From: Fagopyrum homotropicum
Lineage: Eukaryota > Streptophyta > Magnoliopsida > Caryophyllales > Polygonaceae
DNA: 64,000 nucleotides
Assembly (NCBI GenBank): GCA_033239125.1
Contig: BSWB01000003.1
Location: 29,155,001-29,219,000 of the forward strand
Direction: 5' to 3'
The translations under genes were made by a program, and so were the position numbers. This document shows positions 23,649 to 33,230 of the stretch, piece after piece (the stretch's first letter is position 1; every line of letters starts with the position of its first letter). The notes beneath the pieces are model-generated. The model had not been told where the DNA came from. It searched no databases and saw nothing but the letters and a program-made list of their open reading frames with translations.

Positions 23649-26308
23649 TGTAACACCCCGAATCCTAGGGGACTCGAAATGCTACGAGTTGGGACCTCAC
23701 AATGGGTCCCGGCCCTTAGCCTAGCAACAACTTCATCGGACCTTACAACACGGCACAAATAAAAAGGCAAAACAAAGAGTTTTATAACATGAGCGGAAAT
23801 AAAAAGAATCCAAATTCTGAAAACAATACAGCCAAGTCTCAAAAACCATAAATACCAACATCAGTCTCAATAGTCATAAAATAAAATATAACAGTCCCGT
23901 CCTATAATGCACGGAACCCCGGCTGCCCACTACCACCGGATCACTCGATCACCTCCCTAACCTGCAAGGCATCTACAAGCGGTATAAAACCGTTAGCTAA
24001 CATTCTATGCATAAGTATAACGGTAAAAGCACAAACACACAATATACGCAATCAGCATGTGACACTCATTCCTTTTTATTATCTTTAATTAAGTGATACG
24101 TCATTACTAATGATACTTATTTTGTGACACGAGGGATTCCCAAACCTCGCCCCTGTCCCCGTTTACCAACGCGGAATGGTATTAATGCATGTGACCGTCT
24201 ACCGGACTGGGCTGGTCGCAGGGAACCTCTTGGACTCTCGCAAGAGCTAGGCAGATGATGTCACGACCCGTTATCATACACTTGGGTCAATTATACAATA
24301 TACTACAGTCGGCCTGTTCCGGTTTCGTTATTTATCTTAACTAACACACACCACTCATACACATCACACACATGCAAGAAGCTAGCTAAGTAAGTCAGTG
24401 GACTTACAGAATTAAATCTCGTCTCTCTTAACAACGCTAAATCAGTAGCTACAGGAACTCAGTTGCCTGTCAAAGGAGGCACGTGGGTCAACATTTTTCC
24501 TTGGATACTTAGAAGTCTAAAACTCCTAAGATGTACGATTCTATGTGCAGAAGTTATTACAATGTTTATTTAAGGTAAATTGACTATTTTACCCTTGGTT
24601 CCGAGACTTCCAAAAACCCGTAAAAAGTACTTAAATTCTTACTCGAGGCTAACTAATCATATTCTACTCCCTAGGATGATTTTAGGTGACAACTATTAAA
24701 ACTACCCATTTTCTATTTCCCGAAAAGTCACTAAAGTCCAACTATAACTTTAAATATGAAATTAAAATAAACTTATAAAAATTCTAAAATAAATTTCTAA
24801 CTTATCTGTGAACTCTAATCTACTCATAGGAGAAACAATTTTTTAAAACAGTTCAATCGTTATTCCTACAAAAATCTTTAAAGTTGGCTACAACACTACA
24901 AATGTTCCCATACTTAGTCTAATTTTTCTGCTGGAAAAACAGCTCAACTACTTCACTTTGTGACCCTATAACTTTCAATCCGACCATTCATTTGTCCCCC
25001 AAATTTTAACACGGTAAACTATGTATATCTGTCTATGATCTATTAAAAATTCAACGGTGGATCTTCAACCAATCTTTTTAACATTGATTCACAACAGTAG
25101 GTAATCTTCAACTTCAAAACTGAAAGAAATAACTAAAATAAATCCTTTACAACAGTCCCTTATTCTCTTCTATCCAGAACACTCACTCCAATCTATCCTA
25201 ACGGGTCTTATAATAGAAGACATCACTGTCAAAAGGAAAGAACGGAAGTGCTTACTCACTACTTGCAAGTTGTTGAAGAAACCGTGCACCAACGATCTTC
25301 AACTGACCTTGGCTTCGGAATCCTTTGACGACAGGGCTAAGACGAAGATGGCTGTTGTGCGTTTGATCTAAGAAGACTCGAGTCTTCAGCATAGAGAAGA
25401 CACGATTAGTAGCCAATCCTAGAGCACATAGGGTAAGGGGAATTGTTATTAGACTCATCTATGTAGAGAGAAGCTTCCAAATGAACGTGAATGTCGATCT
25501 TGCTGTTGGGACCTTGGTGGTATTGCTCCTCTCTGAACGTGAATGTCGATCTTCTGTATGCATCAGTGAAGAAGGAAAGAGGGAGGATTTTTCAAACGTA
25601 AATGGCAAGCGGTTTCTCCTACTCCCTTAGCTGTTACGTGAATGAAGGGCATCAAGGGAGAGCATTGATTTCAGCCGTTACATTCAGCGTTCACAAGGGC
25701 AGAAGAGTGGCTGAATCGTGCGTTTGTACTCGTGGCTGCGAGAGTTGGAAGCTGTAGGCCCAACACTTTACTGGGCTGGCCCTGGCATTGGCTGTTGTAG
25801 GCTGTTGTGGGCTACGCAGATGCTGGGCTGCTGTGGGCTACGAAGACCAGTTTAGCTGTTGTGGGCTACGAAGGATGCAGGGCTGGAGAGGGCTGAACGT
25901 GCTGGGCTGGAGGGGGGCTATTAATGGGCTCGTAACCAGCCTCTCCTAGACTGCTGCAGGCTGGGTTCGAAGTCAAGCTGGGCTAAAATTAAGGTAAGAA
26001 AGATTGGTTGTTTTTCTTGTCAAAAATCTGTCAAAACTCGTCATGGCCTTGTCAGGCCCATGAATGAGTTTGTCACAGATTTGTCGGGCTTTGTCATGGC
26101 CTTGTCTCAGCTTAGTCATGGTCTCGTCACAGCTTGTCAAAACTCGTCTAAAGTCATCGGTAAGAAAGAATTATAATAACTAGGGTTTAGTATAAATCTA
26201 TCATTTTATGTGAATAAAATAATGAAATTTATGAAGGAAGAGATACTAGATAGAAAGGGGAAACCGTCAACGGCGGAATCAGACGGAATAAAAATTCTGG
26301 ATATTACA
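23649..26308 (-). repeat. Tekay B 5' LTR (2660 bp)
   Basis: TGTAACACC...ATATTACA ends. It is longer than its partner because of a segment at about 24901-25745 absent from the 3' LTR. The extra segment shows no reading frame of note (207-bp frame 25252-25458 judged chance). Confidence 0.92.
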
Positions 26309-26313
26309 TGACG
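26309..26313. repeat. Target site duplication of Tekay B, right
   Basis: TGACG, as at 16278-16282. Confidence 0.9.
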
Positions 26314-26859
26314 TGGCTGACGTGGCAAAATATGACACGGCACATAATTGTCAAAATCACGGCCAAGTACAACTTTCCACGACCGTGTTTAGGGCGTGGA
26401 ATCTGATTACGGTGCCATAAGATTTCCACGACCGTACTTTAGACCGTGTAACTCCCTGGAGTGCTCAAAACTCAAGTCCACGTTCATGATGCTAAGTCCA
26501 CGGCCGTGGTTTAGATCGTGGTTCTCCAAATCCTCTTCCACGACCGTAATTCAGGGCGTGGAGTTGCTTTTCCTCTTTCTTTTCCATTGTTTCGTGCAAT
26601 CTTCCATCCATGCTCCTTCCTTAGTCTTGCTAGTGCATCTCCTTGCCATAAAATGTGATCAATCATCCCTTTCCTTCCTCATTTTGCTCCGATCCTAGCT
26701 TTATTCACCTAAAAACACAAAGAAACTAGTGTAGATCTCTATATCGACAAAGTGGGTGAACTAGCTCACGATTGCTTCAAACGCATATATAAGAACACTA
26801 TAAAGAGGGAAAAACAACTAAATCAAGTGCCTAAAATATCGTCATATTTCATGCTAACA
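26314..26859 (-). repeat. Shared Athila LTR of A and C, proximal part
   Basis: Starts TGTTAGCATGAAATATG at 26859, directly after the polypurine tract of element A, and continues past Tekay B at 16282. It holds a dense dyad array at 26331-26570. Confidence 0.87.
26331..26570 (-). repeat. CACGGCCGTG dyad array, shared LTR U3
   Basis: Nine or more full or half copies, such as CCACGACCGTG (26378), CCACGGCCGTGG (26500) and CCACGACCGTAATT (26547), joined by the recurrent TTTAGGGCGTGGA word. Confidence 0.78.
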
Positions 26860-26898
26860 AACTACCCCATACTTGCCACTTGCTTGTCCCCAAGCAAG
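26860..26898 (-). promoter_or_regulatory. Athila A 3' polypurine tract and hairpin
   Basis: Minus strand: perfect 8-bp hairpin CTTGCTTG, loop GGGA, CAAGCAAG (26898-26879), then AAGTATGGGGTAGTT abutting the LTR. Confidence 0.85.
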
Positions 26899-28080
26899 GT
26901 TTTTAAAAGCTTAGAACATAAGGTAGAATGAAATATGAATGCAAAACAAAACAAAACAAAACAATCTTTTTGGTTGGTGTGCTTCTAGTTAATAGATCAT
27001 CCTCAAACCTTGCTTCACTCATCCTTGAAAATGGTTATATACATAAACTAAAATATGCAAAACAAAGAAACTTCATAAATTGCAAATACTTCAAGACAAA
27101 CATCATAACCTTCAAGCATTGTCAAAATCAAGCATGTGAAACTTCAATTTAGATCACCAAGTCAAATAACACTCTTATGATCTCAAGGACTTTCAAATAA
27201 GGCCAAGAAGGCGGAAGAAGGCGGGAAACTTGTAAAGGAATGTGGTATATGATCCGGGAAGAAGGATAACAAAAACGCTTTTCTTTTTACCATTTGAACT
27301 TCCACCAACTTAGAGCTTTGCTCTAGACTTTTGCACATAATTTTTTGACTTTACTTTTGGAGTTATGGACAGCGGTGCACAATAACAAAAGCCTAGGAGA
27401 TTGGCGTTTTTCAATTTTGAGATGCCTCAAACCCTTGATGCACATACCATAACCCGCTAGGAATATCGCTTAATTCGACTTTGGCAAGACACAAACACCC
27501 GGTTATGTGAATGGTGCCGAGTTACTCATCGTCAAGATTGACTTCCCAAAACCTAGAATTTTCGTACACTTTTGAAAATAATTGTTTTCATGGCACTCCC
27601 ACATCAAACATGCCAAATTCAACTTCCTCCTAAATCCCGGATAGGTAATGGAGGCAATTATTTCATTTGAGGGGCTAAATGATCAAAGAAAGAAGTAAGA
27701 AATTCGAGGTGCCTTAATCATTTCATAAAGAAGTATAAGAACTTATATTGTGATTTCAACCTTTATTTCTCAATATGATTTAGATAAAGCCTTCACATTA
27801 TGAAATTTGCAAGAAAGGATAAACAACATACTGAATTTCCTCATAATTCATAATTCAATTTAAGAATACAATTGTCATCAAAAACTCATTCCACAAGTAG
27901 TTTTCATCATAGAAATCATCACTATTCTTAGAAGCACAAATATTTTCAAATTTTTATGGGTTTTTCAAACTTTTTCATGCAATGGAATAATGAAACGTGT
28001 GACTATGGAATGAAACATGCAAAGTGTCATGGATAGAAGGAAGCAAATGTAGTAGAGTTATTACTCACATAGTCACACCC
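26899..28080 (-). other. Athila A 3' non-coding region
   Basis: No gene. About 1.2 kb between the two polypurine modules of element A. It contains the block at 27366-27545 that is conserved in all four Athilas here. Confidence 0.7.
27366..27545 (-). ncRNA. Conserved Athila 3' block (A)
   Basis: Minus strand contains GATGAGTAACTCGGCACCAT, then CACATAACCGGGTGTTTGTG, TCTTGCCAAAGTCG, TGGTATGTGCATCAAGGGTT and CCTAGGCTTTTGTTATTGTG in the same order as D, E and F. There is no open frame, and the order and orientation suggest a functional cis element or structured RNA region, not a separate gene. Confidence 0.5.
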
Positions 28081-28115
28081 CACCCCATACTTAAAACATA
28101 CATTGTCCTCAATGT
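28081..28115 (-). promoter_or_regulatory. Athila A internal polypurine module
   Basis: Minus strand: hairpin ACATTG, loop AGGA, CAATGT (28115-28100), then TTTTAAGTATGGGGTGGGG. It follows the eORF end and lies 1.2 kb before the 3' tract. Confidence 0.75.
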
Positions 28116-28254
28116 TCAAAAATAAAATAAAGAAGAGAAAGAAAAGCAAAATAAACTCACGGTGGTGCGACGGCTAAAACTGGTGATCATCAAACTCGTC
28201 ACTACGGAGGAGGCGGTGGGGGGCGGCTGAAACTGGCGATCATCAAACTCGTCA

Positions 28255-29724
28255 CTACGGAGGAGGCGGTGGTGGGAACGGACGGAAGTCATGGCTATAG
28301 TACTGCCAGAACTGCTGGCGGTAAATGTTACTCATCAAGTCATCATGCTCCCGGCTCCATGTTTCCTGGGTCTCCCGGTGGATCTCCAAGTCTCCCACTC
28401 TCCTGGATAGGTCGGTGGCCCACTCCGGTAGCTGCTCATACCATGCCGGTGGCTGTCCGTACCAAGCTCGTGCGTCCTGAGGAGCCGGTGCCGCCGGTGC
28501 CTGCTCGTACCAAGGAGGAGGAGCTCCCATCCATGATGGCTGCTCTCCATACCAAGAGGGAGGTGTATCCATCCAAGTCGGTCACTCACTCACGCTAGCA
28601 CGGCGTGAAGAAGAGGAACCGGAAGGTCTAGAAGAATGTCTAGGAGGTTGGGGAAACTGTGCCGGCTGATCCGGAGACGTACCAAAGTCCTGCTCATCAC
28701 CTCCTCCCTCATAATCATCACCTCCTATCATCACATCATCTACACCCGCAGCTGGGACCTCATCCGGGACATAAGGAGGGGCTACTAATCTATTCGCATG
28801 CATAGCTGCGAATGTCGCCTTCCAGTTATGGCATCCGGCCATGATGGAATACTCAGGAAGCCTGGTGACGGGGGAAGATGATACCTCTAGTCATGAGACT
28901 GTTGAGACCCAAAGGTCTCGTCGCTATCCTAGTGCAAGCGGAAAAGTCTATCCTTAGTTGCGTGGCTATGTGAGTAACCATGCCTCCATATCCTATGTTT
29001 CCGGCCCTCTTATTTTTCAGTTTGCTCATGGTGGAGGTAAGGAGGGTACCACAATCAACGGGTCGGCCATAGAGCATAGAGTAAAGAAGGAAAAGATCAT
29101 CGGTCTTAATCTATTGAGGGGTCTCGGTCTTAGGGAAAAGGCACTCGGAAAGGACCCTATGAGCTATCTTCAAGGCTAAGTGATAGATGAGCTTAGCCTT
29201 GGTGTCGGCCGGTTGCTAACGGTCCTCACTAGCATATATCATAGTGATATCCTCCCAAAAATCCTTAGCGTATACCCCACTAGGAAACCGACCATTGAAG
29301 GTCGCTTGGAACCCAAAGAAGGTTCCAAACTGCAAGATCGAGAACTCATAGTTCTCCTCTATCAACCGGAAAGAAACCGTCCTATCGACAGCGCTGTGCT
29401 CAAAGGAAGTGACGAACTCCCTAGTGATCTCCTCATAAGCGTCCGCTCGAATAGCGGGAAAGACTATCAAACCAACTCTATCTAGAAGCCATGTCAAATC
29501 ATTCACTACGTTCAGCGGTTGAAGCTCCTCAAGCACTAAGTATCACGGTCCTATGACCGGCCTCTTTTTTATCCTTTCTAAGGCATCGAGGTAATACTCA
29601 TGAATTGTTGAAATTCTAGGAGGTGGGGGTGATGGTGGTTCACTAGGGGGGCTTGGGAGGAAGAGGAACTGTCACCTTTCCTCTTCTTGTTCCTACTCGA
29701 CTTTCTCCCAAACAATTTTTCCAT
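28255..29724 (-). pseudogene. Athila A post-pol ORF (eORF), broken
   Basis: Extra ORF after pol, probably of the ATHILA ORF/plant-transposon family. It starts at 29724 (MEKLFGRKSSRNKKRKGDS, basic N-terminus), continues with LLDRVGLIVFPAIRADAYEE, TVSFRLIEENYEF and LQFGTFFGFQ, shared with the eORFs of D and F (FGDLFGFSQ in F, WRDIFGFPAP in D). It then passes through VTHIATQ and GLNSLMTRGIIFPRHQ and an acidic tract to a C-terminal region of PPxWYxQ repeats ending FPPPPPP. At least three frameshifts break it. No signal peptide or membrane segment is evident, so an envelope role is doubtful. A TATA box sits 444-446 bp upstream of its start. Confidence 0.72.
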
Positions 29725-29735
29725 TACAGGGAAAA

Positions 29736-29790
29736 TCACGGTATGTTCTTGGAAAACCACGGCCGTGGAACATACAAGGACCGTGGTTCT
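29736..29790 (-). repeat. CACGGCCGTG dyad pair, eORF leader of A
   Basis: CCACGGCCGTGG at 29758 flanked by half sites TCACGGT and GACCGTGGTT, just upstream of the eORF start. Confidence 0.75.
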
Positions 29791-30104
29791 GTTTTGTTTC
29801 ACTCAATTCTCAACCAAATCACATCAAATTCACCAGACACTGTCCTAGACTAATTCCAAATCCAATTCCAATCAGTTTCCCTAAAATCTTGCGAAGAATT
29901 GAACCAAATTGACAAGTAGAGAAAGAGGGGAAAAATCTAGGTGTTGGATTTTTAAAATCCAAATTCCTTCTTCTGCAGGGATTGTTCACTTGAATTGTTG
30001 ATTGAATCTTGTAGATGATCGAAAATGCTTCATATTAGGCTCAATAATCGTTCGAATCGGACTCCGAACGAAGATTTGCGAGAAGGTGAAAGGTTTCGGT
30101 GATT

Positions 30105-30320
30105 AGGGCGTGGAAAATGGCGTGGATTTGAGAAATTGTGGTGTGTTTATGAAAGAAGGTGGTTTATATAGTGGCCGTAAAATTTTTGGAAAATCACGGT
30201 CACTCGGGGTGTTCCACGGACATGGAGTTGTACGAACCCGTGGTTTTGGTGATTTTTCTCAGATTTTGGAAGAATTACGGTCACTGTAGCTTCCACGACC
30301 GTGGTTTAGGGCATGGAACT
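30105..30320 (-). repeat. CACGGCCGTG dyad array around internal TATA of A
   Basis: CCACGACCGTGGTTTAGGGC at 30294 plus half sites TTACGGTCACT, TCACGGTCACT, GGCCGTAAAA and GGCGTGGAAAATGGCGTGG, on both sides of the TATA box at 30170-30163. Confidence 0.75.
30163..30170 (-). promoter_or_regulatory. Candidate internal promoter (TATA) of Athila A eORF
   Basis: Minus strand CACTATATAAACCACC. The eORF ATG is 444-446 bp downstream, the same spacing as in D (447) and F (450). Confidence 0.55.
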
Positions 30321-30501
30321 CTCTGTATTGTGCCAAAATCCATGTTTCGTTAATTTCTTCCAACTTTTGCATCTTCTCTTTGCCCAATCCTTATTCCTAC
30401 ATAAAAAAACATAACATAGCGGACGTATCGAGGGAAAAACAAAGCAAAAACAACTAATCTAAACTACTCTAAGAAAGAAAATCAAAAACGTAAGTGCATT
30501 A

Positions 30502-30528
30502 CCTTGGGTTGCCTCCCAAGAAGCGTTT
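30502..30528 (-). promoter_or_regulatory. Conserved post-pol hairpin (A)
   Basis: Minus strand AAACGCTTCTTGGGAGGCAA then CCCAAGG, with stem CTTGGG/CCCAAG. The TGGGAGGCAACCCA core is invariant in A, D, E and F. It is followed in A by a donor-like AAG|GTAATG. Confidence 0.65.
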
Positions 30529-30560
30529 GTTTTGGGTCCGTAGCTAGACCGTTCCTGTGA

Positions 30561-31325
30561 TTATTTGATGGTAATCGGTGCGATTTCCTCAACTTGAAGC
30601 TCCGGTGAATACCTCTTAAGGCGTTGGCCATTAACCTTGAAACTTCCGCTCTTTTCACCCCATACTTCAACTGCGCCATGGGGAAAAACACGTTTGATTA
30701 GATAAGGTCCAGTCCAACGAGATTCAAGCTTACCTGGAAAGAGACGAAACCTTGAATTAAAGAGGAGAACTTGATCTCCTACTTTCAGATCTTTTAGAAT
30801 GATATGCTTATCCTGCCAACGCTTCGTCCTTTCTTTGTAGATCTTGGCGTTTTCATAGGCGGTCAAGCGGAGTTCTTCAAGCTCATTGAGGTCTAGAAGG
30901 CGCTTCTCGCCTACTTCCTTCATGCCGAAGTTCAACCACTTCACATCCCAGTACGCCTTGTGTTCTATCTCAATCGGGAGATGACAAGACTTCCCATACA
31001 CAAGGTTGTATGGTGTTGTACCTACGGAAGTCTTGTATGCAGTCCTATATGCCCATAATGCATCATCCAACTTCAAGGACCAATCCTTCCTCGTCTTTGA
31101 GACCGTTTTCTCAATGATTCCTTTGATCTCTCTATTCGAAATCTCCACTTGTCCACTCGTTTGTGGATGGTAGGGAGTGGCGATCTTGTGAGTCACCCCA
31201 TACTTAGCTAGTAGAGTTTCGAATCGTCGGGCAATAAAGTGAGAACCTCCGTCACTAATGATGGTCCGTGGTGTCCCAAACCTTGAGAAAATAGTTCTAT
31301 TAAAGAACTTGACTACAACCATGGC
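30561..31325 (-). CDS. Athila A integrase, C-terminal part (open)
   Basis: Open minus-strand frame of about 254 codons ending at 30561. It carries the second catalytic Asp (IISDGGSHF), the catalytic Glu in TSGQVEISNRE (D-35-E spacing), LWAYRTAYKTSVGTTPYNLV and the C-terminal GDQVLLFNSRFRLFPGKL and GPYLIKRVFPHGAVEVW module, with no chromodomain. The N-terminal part lies at 63489-64000; element D is inserted between, after the SPTND word. The frame is continuous if D and one copy of its 5-bp duplication are discounted, so A was probably competent in this region when D landed. Confidence 0.85.
   Translation of the reverse strand, partial: AMVVVKFFNRTIFSRFGTPRTIISDGGSHFIARRFETLLAKYGVTHKIATPYHPQTSGQVEISNREIKGIIEKTVSKTRKDWSLKLDDALWAYRTAYKTSVGTTPYNLVYGKSCHLPIEIEHKAYWDVKWLNFGMKEVGEKRLLDLNELEELRLTAYENAKIYKERTKRWQDKHIILKDLKVGDQVLLFNSRFRLFPGKLESRWTGPYLIKRVFPHGAVEVWGEKSGSFKVNGQRLKRYSPELQVEEIAPITIK
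31321..31325. repeat. Target site duplication of Athila D, left
   Basis: ATGGC, repeated at 63484-63488. Confidence 0.9.
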
Positions 31326-31629
31326 TGATAGCATGAATTATTGTCTATATTTTGGGGCCTGTTTAAACGTTTAATCTTCAATAATCTGCATGTTTGGATT
31401 TATATTATGTGATTATATTGTCGTTTCATCTACCTTTGTGGGAATCGAGGTCTACATCATGTTTCGTTGTAATCGTAGGTAAAATGGCACGTTTTGCATC
31501 AAAATGGAGCAAAAGGAGCTAAGGAGTCATTTGAGCTACATTCAGAAGCTTAAGGAAGAATCCAGGAATCATGAAAATAGATTGAAGATTCACTTTGGAC
31601 CAGATTTGAGAGATTTCACATTCAGTTGT

Positions 31630-31710
31630 GATTCACCTCGGTCAGCTACAGTACCATCTCGACCGAGGTGATCCAGAGGAGCTGACTCGACCGAGGCGAA
31701 CACCTTGGAC
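31630..31710 (+). repeat. CTCGACCGAG dyad array, D 5' LTR
   Basis: CACCTCGGTC, ATCTCGACCGAGGTGAT and CTCGACCGAGGCG words, 180-250 bp upstream of the TATA box. Confidence 0.75.
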
Positions 31711-31879
31711 GTGGCAAGAATATTTTATTCTTGGCTGAGATCTTTTATTTTTGGAAAGAGGATCTTATATTTTTGGGCTGGATTCGTGGAAGGAAGAAGA
31801 TAATTTATCCCATATATTTTACCTATTTTTATGGGAAGAGATCTTTCTAAGATATCTTATCTTTGGAGAGTAATTTTCC

Positions 31880-31889
31880 TATAAAAAGG
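31880..31889 (+). promoter_or_regulatory. Athila D LTR TATA box
   Basis: CCTATAAAAAGGG; the copy in the 3' LTR is at 62952. Confidence 0.6.
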
Positions 31890-33107
31890 GTTGGATTTTC
31901 CACAAATCCGTATCCCGCTTACCGTGCTTAGACATCCGCTATCATCCGGAAGACGCTTAGAGCAGCCGTTTTACCCTACCATAGTTGGGAGATTTGAAGA
32001 ACCTTTTTGAAGGTTGAAGGAAGATTTAAGGAAGGAAGTTTATAGGTTTTGTGAAGGGTTTTGTAAGAATTTCTTAGATTCCCTTCTTTGTTGATTGTCT
32101 TGTTGGATTGTGATCCAAGGAACGCCTGTTGATTGATAATTGATTCAGTTATTGAAGTCTTTCTCTTAAGGTTTTCTTGTTCAATTATTCTCTTTCTTCC
32201 CTTATATTTGATTATTGCTTTCACGATGATGAGTGGCTAATTTCATTGTGTGATTCTAGGGTGATTGGCTGAAGGTTGTGGGAAAAACAATGATAGAATA
32301 ATCTTAATCACGGTAGGACCCTGAAAGCTCGAGTCTTTATCCTTAACCCTAGAACATCTCGCTCAGTCGATGAACATCTCGGCCGGGGTGGAATTCGTCT
32401 GACCGAGGTGACTTAACTGATCCGAAACTGAGAGTTAAGTGTTAGAGTTTTGCCAAATCCTATTCTTATTACACTTTTCCTGGTTCAATGCAAGCCTAGG
32501 ATGAGACTTACCCGGTAATTCCTTTGTTTCTTTACCCATGATCATAAGTGTAGGTAATAAAGGTTTATCCTTTATTGGGGTTTGAGTGTGCTTTCATACC
32601 ATCTTTGTGAGTTAGCCTGAGACTTACCCGGTAAAGGTTGATTCTATTCCCTTAGTTGGAGTGTTAGTTTGAGGTTATAGTTCCTTTTCTTAATTCCTTG
32701 AGACTTACCCGGTAATAGGAGTTACTGTTAGGGATAAGTGAGTAGTGAGACTTACCCGTTGATCTATTCCACTTTAGTAACATCTTCCCTTTGCAAAATC
32801 TCAGCTTTGTCCGCTTATCTTTAGATCTTGAGTTGGAACCACAACTAGATGCTTTAATCCCTAGAATTGCATATTTTCTTAATTGACTTTTTATCATCTT
32901 TGATTGATTTAATCGCTTTTGTGGTTAGTAGTTGCATTGACAACCTATACCTGCTTTGTTTCACTAAGTCCCTGTGATCGACCCCTGAAATTTCTTGCTT
33001 TTTACTACGATTGACCCGTATACTGCGGGTTCGCATCCTTCTTTTAAGCTTACATCTAGGGTTATAAATTAAAAGCTTGCACACACCATTTGGAGGGAAC
33101 AAGTTTT

Positions 33108-33124
33108 TGGCGCCGTTGCCGGGG
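33108..33124 (+). other. Athila D primer binding site (tRNA-Asp)
   Basis: TGGCGCCGTTGCCGGGG, complementary to the tRNA-Asp 3' end including CCA, six bases (AGTTTT) after the LTR. Confidence 0.92.
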
Positions 33125-33230
33125 ACTTGGTCTAGACCGAGCCGGTTACGGTTTGCTTTCGGGGCGCTTGCCCCTGTTTTTACTAACCACTCTACTTGAG
33201 TGACTTTCGCAGGTTCTTTTTCTTAGGTTT

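Larger units (their letters stand above)
16283..26308 (-). mobile_element. Tekay/Del chromovirus B, complete but inactive
   Basis: A 10,026-bp element inserted in the shared Athila LTR, with ends TGTAACACC...ATATTACA, 5-bp duplication TGACG, two LTRs, initiator-Met primer site, polypurine tract, and Gag, protease, RT-RNase H and integrase-chromodomain coding on the minus strand. The frame is broken by stops at 22101, 22068, 21504 and 19675 and a frameshift near 19860. LTRs differ by about 3% in aligned parts (by-eye count) plus a large indel. Confidence 0.93.
31326..33101 (+). repeat. Athila D 5' LTR
   Basis: TGATAGCATGAATTATTG...TTTGGAGGGAACA, 1776 bp. TATA box at 31880. Four copies of GAGACTTACCCGGTAA (or close variants) lie at 32503, 32619, 32699 and 32747, a motif also found four times in element E's LTRs. 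Dyad groups of the CCTCG..CGAGG type lie at 31630-31710 and 32345-32415. Confidence 0.92.

Noticed and set aside
25252..25458. 68-codon ORF in the extra segment of the Tekay B 5' LTR
   Set aside because: Short, no homology recognised, absent from the partner LTR.
28255..28572. PPxWYxQ repeats as a host structural protein
   Set aside because: Position and Pro-rich end match the C-terminus of the eORF in Athila A.
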